Below are positions 46,838 to 53,165 of a stretch of DNA of 64,000 nt, piece after piece. The position numbers and the translations under genes are program-made. The stretch spans positions 96,260 to 160,259 of the forward strand of contig NZ_JAMXMY010000023.1 in NCBI RefSeq assembly GCF_024055795.1, given 5' to 3'. The notes under the pieces are model-generated. The model had not been told where the DNA came from. It worked only from the letters and a program-made list of their open reading frames with translations, and did not search any database. Numbering within the stretch: the first letter of the stretch is position 1; each line of letters opens with the position of its first letter. This DNA comes from Actinoallomurus purpureus. Its GTDB lineage: Bacteria > Actinomycetota > Actinomycetes > Streptosporangiales > Streptosporangiaceae.

Positions 46838-47140
46838 CGTGGGCTCACGTCCTCAAATGATGTGCCACTGCCGGCAGACTCTCCTGCCCCACCGCAGGCC
46901 GGATGGCGAGCACGAACGCTATCGAGAGTCGTCGCTCTTGATCAACCGAAACGCACGATTTGTGCCGAAACGGTGACGCAGAGCTCGGCTGGGTCTGCCG
47001 GGCAGCGCACCGCAAGCATTTACTTATCCGGCGCTCAGTGGTTGATCAGCTGGGCAACATCAGGCCCGGGACATCAGGCGCGGGGCAGACCTTCGCGTTG
47101 TGCGTGCGCGGTGACCGTCCGCACCCGTATCGTCTCTCCC
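46838..47140. other. Divergent intergenic region
   Basis: This interval separates the HNH gene (leftward) and the YihY gene (rightward). It should hold both promoters. I see no gene, repeat or RNA signature in it. Confidence 0.4.
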
Positions 47141-48109
47141 GTGTCTGAAGATCAGCGACATATCCGGATTGCACTGCTCCTCAGGAGGGTCCTGAACGCC
47201 AAGGCCATGCGCCGGGCCATCGCCGGGCCTGACGGCTACACCGCGCGCGACTGGGTCATCCTGCTCCGCCGGGTGCGCGGCGAGGCGAAGGAGGACAACC
47301 TGCCGCTGATCGCGGCCGGTGTCACCTTCTGGATCATCCTGTCGATCGTCCCGCTGACCGTCGGCGTGATCGCGGTGTGCTCGCTGGTGATCACCCCCAC
47401 GCAGATCGACGAGCAACTCGCGCCGCTGACCGACGTGCTGCCGCCGCTGCTCGGCAGGATGCTGGCGGGCCAGGCGCGCGACGCGGCCGCCATGAGCGGC
47501 CAGGGACTCACGTTCAGGCTGATCGGCGCTCTGGCCGGCGTGCTGTGGACCTGCTCGCGCGGGTTCGAGGCACTGATCAGCGGTCTGCACGTCGTCATCG
47601 ATGAGCAGGAGACGCGCGCCTTCCTCCGTAAGAAACTCATCGCGCTCGGGCTCGCGGTCGGCGCGCTGGTCACCGCGCTGGCGGCGTTCGCCATCGCCGC
47701 CGCCGTCCCGCACGCCCGGCTGCACAGCGTCGACCGCGTCCTCGGCCTCGGCGTCCGCTTCATGATGCTCGCGGTGCTGACGATGGTCAGCCTGATCCTG
47801 CTGTACCGGTACGGGCCTGACCGCAAGAATGCGGACTGGCACGCGGTGCGGTGGGGCGCGGGCATCGCGATGACGGCGTGGCTCACCATGTCGATCGCGC
47901 TGGCCGTGTACGACAGCGGGAAGAGCGGGGACAGCGCGACGTACGGCACGCTCGCCGGGGCGGCGGCGCTGGCGAGCTGGCTGTACCTGTCGACCTACAT
48001 CATCCTGTTCGGCGCCGAGGCCAACGCGGAGATCGAGAAGGACCTCGGCCGGCGCGCCGTGCTGGGCGAGCAGCCACAACAGGAGCAACAGCCACTCACG
48101 CCGGCCTGA
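47141..48109 (+). CDS. YihY/BrkB-family inner membrane protein
   Basis: The 322-residue protein has six membrane helices and the family marks: DNLPLIAAGVTFWIILSIVP near the first helix, then LWTCSRGFEALISGLHVV, LLYRYGPDRK and YGTLAGAAALASWLYLS with FGAEANAEI. YihY proteins are conserved but of uncertain function and were once misnamed RNase BN. GTG at 47141 lacks a ribosome binding site and may be leaderless; ATG at 47207 is the alternative. The last 20 residues are Gln-rich. Confidence 0.85.
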   Translation: MSEDQRHIRIALLLRRVLNAKAMRRAIAGPDGYTARDWVILLRRVRGEAKEDNLPLIAAGVTFWIILSIVPLTVGVIAVCSLVITPTQIDEQLAPLTDVLPPLLGRMLAGQARDAAAMSGQGLTFRLIGALAGVLWTCSRGFEALISGLHVVIDEQETRAFLRKKLIALGLAVGALVTALAAFAIAAAVPHARLHSVDRVLGLGVRFMMLAVLTMVSLILLYRYGPDRKNADWHAVRWGAGIAMTAWLTMSIALAVYDSGKSGDSATYGTLAGAAALASWLYLSTYIILFGAEANAEIEKDLGRRAVLGEQPQQEQQPLTPA

Positions 48110-48196
48110 CGGGCCTTTCGGCCGCGGGCGGCCGTTCCACGATCCAGGTCCTCTGGGGCGAACACACCCATGTGCAGGAACAGGGGGAGTAAGTGC

Positions 48197-49441
48197 TCAG
48201 TACTCGGTGATCTGCTCTCCGACTTCGACAACCCGTGGGTTCGTGGGCCACTTGGCGGCCATGCGCGCGTGTACTCGGGCGACCTCTCCGAGGGTCTTGA
48301 GCCCTCCGGTCGCGGCGACGATCGCGTGGGCTTGCCGCAACCCCATCGATGCGGCGTCGGGTTCACACCCGGCAGCGAAAGCGGCAGCGGCTCGGACGCC
48401 GTACCAGGCGACCCATTCGGAGTCGCGTACGGCAGACGGCAGGGCCTCGATGGCGTCTGAGACCGTGTTCGCCGCGCGGAGGTAAGCGGTCGGGTCGTCC
48501 GCCAGGTAGGCGAGGATGAGGCCCCGCTGCATCCTGAGGATTTCGGGCCCGTAGAAGTAGAGGGAGTCCGGGTCATCGCCGGACTTCCCGGAGGTGATGA
48601 CCTGTTCGGCCTCACCGACGGCGTGTAGAGCACCGCTCTTGTCGCCCATGATCGCGAGTGCGCGGCCTCGTTGCTGGATCGCCACCGTCCGGGTCCCAGT
48701 GGCCGTGGCCATCGCGACGGCTGCATTCGATAGGGCGGCCATCGAGCCGATATCACCGGTCACCCATGCCAGGTGCCCTTGCATGGACAGGGCGGTGGCC
48801 GTCAGGTCTGCGTTGCCTGCCTGAATACCGAGCCGTAGTGCCTGGTCGTACAGGGCTCCCGCGGCATCGTGGTGGCCGGTGGCGGTATGGAGCCAGCCAT
48901 TGAACTGCGACGTTTCGGACGCGGTGGCAGCCAGATCGCGGGCCAGAGAACCGCGTGCTTCGCGGAGAAGCCGAACAGCGAGCTTGAGCTGTTCCTTGGC
49001 CGGCTCGATGATCGCTGCGGACCCGATCATGTCCTCGATGCGGCGCTGACCTGCAAGAGTCCCGCTCAGGTCGGCAACGACGGCGGCGTCAACGCGCGAT
49101 GGATTGCGCGCGGCTCGGATCAGCCGCTCTTCATCATCAGGGGTGCGCTGCCAGCCGTCGCCGTTCCCGGTTACGGCCGAGACCTCTCCTCGGCGAACCG
49201 CTCTGGTGATCGAGGCGGCCTCCTCCAACATGCTCAACTCGACACCGAGCGCGACGGCTAAAGCGGGGAGATGAACGGTCGGAATGCGCCCACCGCGTTC
49301 ATATCGCGAAATATCCCAACGGGTCAGGCTGGATCCCGAGATCTCATTGACTCGTCTCGCTAGGTCGGCCTGAGACAACCGCGCTTCGGCGCGTAGGCGC
49401 GCGAGGAGTAGGGCGATCGGAAGTCGCGTCTGCTCGTTCAT
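48197..49441 (-). CDS. XRE-family regulator with TPR-like C-terminal domain
   Basis: The 414-residue protein begins with a helix-turn-helix (about 10-70: LLARLRAEARLSQADLARRV, then WDISRYERGGRIPTV). About 320 residues of helical repeats of the TPR type follow, typical of actinobacterial XRE regulators that sense a peptide or ligand. The start is ATG at 49441 without a clear ribosome binding site. It is divergent from a chain of small coupled genes (49571-50177), a common arrangement for regulator and target in this phylum. It marks the left border of the accessory island. Confidence 0.88.
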   Translation of the reverse strand: MNEQTRLPIALLLARLRAEARLSQADLARRVNEISGSSLTRWDISRYERGGRIPTVHLPALAVALGVELSMLEEAASITRAVRRGEVSAVTGNGDGWQRTPDDEERLIRAARNPSRVDAAVVADLSGTLAGQRRIEDMIGSAAIIEPAKEQLKLAVRLLREARGSLARDLAATASETSQFNGWLHTATGHHDAAGALYDQALRLGIQAGNADLTATALSMQGHLAWVTGDIGSMAALSNAAVAMATATGTRTVAIQQRGRALAIMGDKSGALHAVGEAEQVITSGKSGDDPDSLYFYGPEILRMQRGLILAYLADDPTAYLRAANTVSDAIEALPSAVRDSEWVAWYGVRAAAAFAAGCEPDAASMGLRQAHAIVAATGGLKTLGEVARVHARMAAKWPTNPRVVEVGEQITEY

Positions 49442-49570
49442 ATAGCGGCTTTCGTCGGCTGCTGTGGGCCTGTCACCGGCCCACAGTTGGGGCTCCTCTC
49501 ATCATGCCTTGGCGGGTGTGAAGTGGGACGCACAGTTACCCACTCGACACACATGCAAAGGAGATCGCGG

Positions 49571-49867
49571 ATGGGAGAGGAGATCCCCGCCCGGAGGACC
49601 TGGAACCATGCTCAGAAGGTTGCTCGGTTGACCGAGTTGTGCCGGGAACTGGTCAAGCACGGGATCCGGGTCGAGATGAGCGACGCCCGCCCGGCCCTAT
49701 CAGTGCGTTCGAGCCTGACGACGCCCCGTGTCTCTATCCAGATGATCGATGGGGCGTTCGTGTGGCGATGCGACGACACGGACCGGCACGAGGCCGACGA
49801 CGTGTCCGGGGCGGCACACCGAATCGCCGCATACCTGAAAGCGCGTGACGGGGACGATGTGTCATGA
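49571..49867 (+). CDS. Small protein (98 aa) divergent from the XRE regulator
   Basis: ATG at 49571 follows AAAGGAG with seven bases spacing. The product, starting MGEEIPARRTWNHAQKVARL, is soluble, with an N-terminal helix and a predicted strand-rich end (VSIQMIDGAFVWRC), and ends ARDGDDVS. No family is recognised. The next gene starts inside its stop (ATGA), so expression is coupled. Its promoter must lie in the 129 bp shared with the XRE gene. Confidence 0.7.
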   Translation: MGEEIPARRTWNHAQKVARLTELCRELVKHGIRVEMSDARPALSVRSSLTTPRVSIQMIDGAFVWRCDDTDRHEADDVSGAAHRIAAYLKARDGDDVS

Positions 49868-49956
49868 CGCGGTGGCTGCGGTGGACGAGCGTGTTCCTCT
49901 GCCGGCTGTGGTTCGGGCGGGAGCGTCCCGCCTGGCCCTACAGCGGCTTGTCATGA
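49864..49956 (+). CDS. 30-residue coupled micro-gene
   Basis: An ATG overlaps the stop of the 98-residue gene, and its own TGA overlaps the next ATG. The 30-residue product is Trp/Arg-rich (MTRWLRWTSVFLCRLWFGRE at the start) and could be a small amphipathic or membrane-active peptide. The double ATGA overlap is the main support; it could simply be a translational bridge. Confidence 0.45.
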   Translation: MTRWLRWTSVFLCRLWFGRERPAWPYSGLS

Positions 49957-50177
49957 ACCCCGATCCGGCCTGGGTGATCTCCCGACGGTTCCCGGGGCTG
50001 GTCTTCTGGTTCGGGCGGTGTACCCGGTCGTGGTGGGCGCTCGTCTGGGTTCCGTCCGGATGGCGGCTGGTCGAGGCCGCCGATAGCGACCAACTCACCC
50101 GCGCGGTGCTGGAGGCCCGCACGTGGCCGTGGCCTCGGACGGCAACGGTATCCGGCAGCGGGGCTGAGCGGCCGTGA
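49953..50177 (+). CDS. Small Trp-rich protein (74 aa)
   Basis: It starts at the ATG overlapping the micro-gene stop. The protein (MNPDPAWVISRRFPGLVFWF at the start, ten Trp-rich positions overall) has predicted short strands and a helix in LVEAADSDQLTRAVLEA. No family is recognised. It closes a three-gene coupled string downstream of the divergent XRE regulator. Confidence 0.6.
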   Translation: MNPDPAWVISRRFPGLVFWFGRCTRSWWALVWVPSGWRLVEAADSDQLTRAVLEARTWPWPRTATVSGSGAERP

Positions 50178-50520
50178 TCTGCGGAGGGGCAGGCGGCATC
50201 TTTGGTCGGTGGCCTGCCTTGGGGTAGTCCGCGTGAGACTGGATCCCCGTTTGGCTCCCCGATCAGGGTTGAAGATCGAAAAAGGGCTCCGGAGCGACCT
50301 CCAAAACCCTCTCTGGCCTGCTCGAGGAAGATCGTTCATCACCACGGCCCCGCTACGCGCGGCCGGGCGGATCTCCTGCCGGTGGCCCTTCTCCGTGACG
50401 GCAGAGCCGCCCTTGTGATCCACCAGGCGCGCGATCTCCTCCACGCCGACCTGCCGCGCTTGAAGGCGTGTACGCCCCTGTCGGTGGAGGACATTCTGGA
50501 CGTGCTGAGGTTCGTTGGTG
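50178..50520 (+). other. Non-coding stretch with degraded 5' end of the repeat-protein gene
   Basis: There is no supportable gene. Near its right end (about 50480-50513) one frame reads PLSVEDILDVLRFV, which matches the membrane-helix leader of pentapeptide-repeat proteins of this type. It runs out of frame with the following gene. The leader thus appears deleted or frameshifted. Confidence 0.4.
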
Positions 50521-51603
50521 ATGGACTTCCGCAAGCGGTATCTCGCCGAAGACGGGAAAATACCGGAGCAGCAGCGCGGAGAGGATGACCGGGTGCGGGT
50601 GTTCAACAAACGGTTCGCCACGGCGACAAGGCGGCTCGGACACGCCGAGACCGCGGTGCGGCTGGCCGGGGTGTACGCGCTGGCGGGTCTGGCCGACGAT
50701 TGGCAGGACGGCCGGCAGACGTGCATCGACGAGCTGTGCGCCTACCTGCGAGTGCCCTACGAACCTCCCCCGGAGGTCGGCCCCCCGGCCGCCGAACAGT
50801 TGGCGTTCGGCGGCAGCCAGGAGGTACACCACACCGTTATCTCGATCATCACCGCACACCTGCGTGACAACGCTCGGGTCTCCTGGCGAGGCCATGACTT
50901 CAACTTCACCGGTGTCCGCTTCGACGGAGGCGACTTCAGCGGCGCGGTGTTCTCCGGCGGCACCGTCGACTTCCGCGACGCCGTATTCGCCGGCGGCACC
51001 CTCAACTTCACCGGCGCCGTATTCTCGGGCGCCACCGTCGACTTCACCGGCGGCAGGTTCTCCGGCGCCTCCATCGACTTCACGGGCGCGACGTTCTCCG
51101 GTGGCACCGTCCACTTCACCCGCGCGGTGTTCTCCGGTGGCACCGTCCACTTCGGCGACGCGACGTTCTCCGGCGCCACCCACTACTTCATCGCCGCGGT
51201 GTTCTCCGGCACCACCATCGACTTCACCGGCGCGACATGCTCCGGCGGCGCCCTTGACTTCGCCGGCGCGGAGTTCTCCAGCGGCACTGTCCACTTCACC
51301 GGCGCGGCGCTCTCCGGCGGCATCATCGGCTTCATCGGCGCGGAGTTCTCCGGCGCCACCGCCCACTTCAACGACGCGACGTTCTCCGGTGGCACTCTCG
51401 ACTTCAACGACGCGACATTGTCCGGCGGCACCCTCCACTTCACCGACGCGGAGTTCTCCGGCACCACCATCGTCTTCACCGGCGCGAAGTTCTCCGGCTG
51501 CACCGTCGACTTCAACGACGCGACGTTCTCCGGCCGCCGGGGCGGCCTCGGTAAGGACATCGCGACGGATCCGCCCGCGGGGCTACTGCTGCCTCCCGCA
51601 TAG
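50521..51603 (+). CDS. Pentapeptide-like repeat protein, N-terminal anchor lost
   Basis: The protein is about 360 residues. Residues 1-120 hold a conserved non-repeat domain (RLGHAETAVRLAGVYALAGL, then TCIDELCAYLRVPY). Then about seventeen tandem 12-residue repeats of the form D-F-T-G-A-x-F-S-G-G-T-V build a right-handed beta-helix. Relatives in actinobacteria normally start with one or two membrane helices. Here the helix segment is missing and the leader is out of frame upstream, so this copy may be cytoplasmic or inactive. The start is ATG at 50521, or GTG at 50518. Function in the family is unknown. Confidence 0.7.
   Translation: MDFRKRYLAEDGKIPEQQRGEDDRVRVFNKRFATATRRLGHAETAVRLAGVYALAGLADDWQDGRQTCIDELCAYLRVPYEPPPEVGPPAAEQLAFGGSQEVHHTVISIITAHLRDNARVSWRGHDFNFTGVRFDGGDFSGAVFSGGTVDFRDAVFAGGTLNFTGAVFSGATVDFTGGRFSGASIDFTGATFSGGTVHFTRAVFSGGTVHFGDATFSGATHYFIAAVFSGTTIDFTGATCSGGALDFAGAEFSSGTVHFTGAALSGGIIGFIGAEFSGATAHFNDATFSGGTLDFNDATLSGGTLHFTDAEFSGTTIVFTGAKFSGCTVDFNDATFSGRRGGLGKDIATDPPAGLLLPPA
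50905..51540. repeat. ~36-bp coding tandem repeats
   Basis: About seventeen imperfect 36-bp units encode the 12-residue beta-helix repeats. Typical cores are GACTTCACCGGCGCG and TTCTCCGGCGGCACC. High identity between units suggests recent expansion by slippage or unequal exchange. Confidence 0.8.
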
Positions 51604-51625
51604 CCCCCGCGAGACGCTGCTTGCG

Positions 51626-51830
51626 TTAGTTCATCACCAACGCGGTTAGTGCGCCGACGCAGGCGACCGTGCCGAGCACGAGCTTCAGCACGTCCAGCAA
51701 GGCCCCCACTGACAGGGCCCCTTGTGTGCGGCCAGGTGCGGGGAAAGCCAGCACGGCCAGCGCGACCACTGTTGCGACTGCCAACCCTGCGAGTCGGCGA
51801 CTCCTCCGAGGAGGGGTCCTAGTTGGGAAG
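51626..51830 (-). pseudogene. N-terminal remnant of a second pentapeptide-type membrane protein
   Basis: The minus strand reads RRLAGLAVATVVALAVLAF, then GALSVGALLDVLKLVLG, then TVACVGALTALVMN, a TAA at 51626, and RKQRLAGAM. This is the two-helix leader found in front of pentapeptide-type proteins in this phylum, where the stop replaces a Tyr codon. The repeat domain is absent; on the other strand the intact repeat gene begins to end here. It is a broken, inverted paralogue next to a tRNA fragment. Confidence 0.5.
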
Positions 51831-51835
51831 ACTGG

Positions 51836-51879
51836 GGTGGGCGATACTGGGTTCGAACCAGTGACCTCTTCGGTGTGAA
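51836..51879 (-). other. 3' half of tRNA-Val(CAC), likely attachment-site scar
   Basis: The minus strand reads TTCACACCGAAGAGG, a perfect T-arm (ACTGG-TTCGAAC-CCAGT) and ATCGCCCACC. This equals a bacterial tRNA-Val from the anticodon loop (anticodon CAC) to the 3' end. The 5' half (D-arm and acceptor strand) is absent; the base pairs of the anticodon stem are broken at its 5' side. Actinobacterial integrative elements recombine exactly at tRNA 3' halves, so this is read as an attR-type copy. Element DNA would lie to the right and chromosome to the left. Confidence 0.75.
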
Positions 51880-52046
51880 GCAGATTCGGTCAATCGGTCT
51901 TCTCCCTGGTCGACAGGGAGCCAAGCGGGGCGCCTCTTACCTGCGATTACGTCCGGTGGAGTCGCGGTGAGTCTGAGGGAGCCTGAAAGCGTTGGCTCCC
52001 AAATTGGCTCCCGCGGCTCCCCTCCCGGACGGGAGAGGAGCTCCCT

Positions 52047-52271
52047 ATGGCAATCGAGATCAACGAAGACCACGTGTCCCTCACGGTCGACGGCCGTGAG
52101 GTCGCCACGGCGAATCGGACCGGAGACCGGTGGACCGTCACCACCTGGCCAGTACCTCTCTCCTACAACCAGGCGATCACGGCCCTGACCCTGGCCGAAC
52201 GACTCGCCTACGGATACGGCCACGACGATCCATTCGTCGCCTCCTGGCGCGAGGAGTTGCCCCGTGCTTGA
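52047..52271 (+). CDS. Small integrative-element protein (74 aa)
   Basis: ATG at 52047 follows GAGAGGAGCTCC. The protein MAIEINEDHVSLTVDGREVA (N-terminus) is an all-soluble beta/alpha small protein with a YNQAITALTLAERLAYGYG helix. Similar small proteins precede DUF2637 genes in actinobacterial integrative and conjugative elements. Its stop overlaps the next start by 8 bp, so the two are coupled. Function is unknown. Confidence 0.65.
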   Translation: MAIEINEDHVSLTVDGREVATANRTGDRWTVTTWPVPLSYNQAITALTLAERLAYGYGHDDPFVASWREELPRA

Positions 52272-52854
52272 CCGCGTCATCCGGGCCACCACCGCCCTCG
52301 CCGTCATCGGCGTGGCCACGGTCGCCGCTGTCATCTCCTATCGGCACGCCTACGAACTGGTGCGCTCCCACGGCGAGTCGGGCACAACCGCACGGCTCGT
52401 ACCGCTCACCGTGGACGGCCTCATCTGGGCAGCCTCCATGGTGGTACTCGACGCCAACCGGCGTACCAAGGCTGTGCCACCACTGGCACTGTGGAGCCTC
52501 GGCGCCGGCATCGTGGCGACGATCGGCGCCAACCTGGCGCACGGCGTGGGACACGGCCCGATAGGTGCCCTGGTCAGCGCCTGGCCCGCCCTGGCACTCG
52601 TCGGCTCGTACGAACTGCTCATGCTGCTCATCAGGAGCGAACACGGCGGGACAACAGCGTCGCGTAGGAACGGCGCTGGAAGCCAAGGCAACTCGCCTCT
52701 TGATGGGAGTGCACCATCTGAGCCGTCCGACGTGCCCAGGATGGAGCAGGCGGTACGAACGCGGCACCAAGCAGGCGCAAGCCAACGAGCTATCGCTCGA
52801 GAGTTGAAAATCGACCGCCGCAAGGTGAAGCGGATCATCGAGCAGCCTTCCTAA
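52264..52854 (+). CDS. DUF2637 membrane protein with C-terminal helix-turn-helix
   Basis: The 196-residue protein (GTG at 52264) has four membrane helices in the DUF2637 pattern: AVIGVATVAAVISYRHAYEL, then RLVPLTVDGLIWAASMVVLD, GANLAHGVGHGPIG and ALALVGSYELLMLL. The C-terminus carries a small resolvase-like helix-turn-helix (GASQRAIARELKIDRRKVKR). DUF2637 proteins are hallmarks of actinobacterial integrative elements and plasmids, some being linked to spread (Spd) functions. A strong hairpin follows directly. A broken copy of the same C-terminus lies at 57146-57220. Confidence 0.85.
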   Translation: MLDRVIRATTALAVIGVATVAAVISYRHAYELVRSHGESGTTARLVPLTVDGLIWAASMVVLDANRRTKAVPPLALWSLGAGIVATIGANLAHGVGHGPIGALVSAWPALALVGSYELLMLLIRSEHGGTTASRRNGAGSQGNSPLDGSAPSEPSDVPRMEQAVRTRHQAGASQRAIARELKIDRRKVKRIIEQPS

Positions 52855-52860
52855 GGGGAC

Positions 52861-52905
52861 AACACAAGCCCGCGTGTCAGGATTCTTGACACACGGGCTT
52901 GTGTT
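52861..52905 (+). terminator. Strong hairpin, probable terminator
   Basis: Two 19-bp arms (52861-52879 and 52887-52905) pair with a single mismatch around a 7-nt loop, 7 bp after the DUF2637 stop. There is no long U-run, as is common in actinobacterial terminators. It separates the element genes from the NACHT locus. Confidence 0.75.
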
Positions 52906-52920
52906 GTGCATGGAGCTTGG

Positions 52921-53094
52921 ATGTTCACCGACGCTGCATGTATCGAGGCGAGACACGGCTCGCGCGACCGATTGCTATCGCTACAGCGTCTTGCCGAGGA
53001 GCAGGCCGAGCTCGAAGAGATCACGAAGGTTCTAATGAGGAGTAGCGAGCCTGTCAACAGGGCCAAGCCAGAACCATCTATGCCAGACAAGTAG
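52921..53094 (+). CDS. Small charged helical protein upstream of the NACHT gene
   Basis: ATG at 52921 has GGAG five bases upstream. The 57-residue product is mostly helical and charged, with SLQRLAEEQAELEEITKVLM resembling a short coiled coil. It lies 71 bp before the NACHT gene on the same strand, so a joint transcript is possible. It may be a partner or regulator; it could also be non-functional. No family is recognised. Confidence 0.4.
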   Translation: MFTDAACIEARHGSRDRLLSLQRLAEEQAELEEITKVLMRSSEPVNRAKPEPSMPDK

Positions 53095-53165
53095 CGCAGC
53101 CCTCGCCGATCCGGCATTATGAGGACTTTGGAGTGCTAGAGCACGAGGTGCACGGGGGCGGAATC

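Noticed and set aside
48110..48196. Possible CRISPR-like repeat near the YihY/XRE gap
   Set aside because: Only a single short GC-rich stem is present. I found no regularly spaced repeat-spacer units here or anywhere in the window.
50353..51438. 361-residue repetitive minus-strand frame (V-E-V-D-G-A-A-G-E repeats)
   Set aside because: It is only the antisense reading of the 36-bp repeats that encode the pentapeptide-like protein; the plus strand has the conserved non-repeat domain.
51669..51878. Short plus-strand frame ending GDTGFEPVTSSV
   Set aside because: This is the well-known spurious translation across a tRNA; the DNA is the 3' half of tRNA-Val on the minus strand.
51836..51960. A complete functional tRNA gene
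   Set aside because: No D-arm or 5' acceptor strand exists upstream of the anticodon loop, and the anticodon stem cannot pair.
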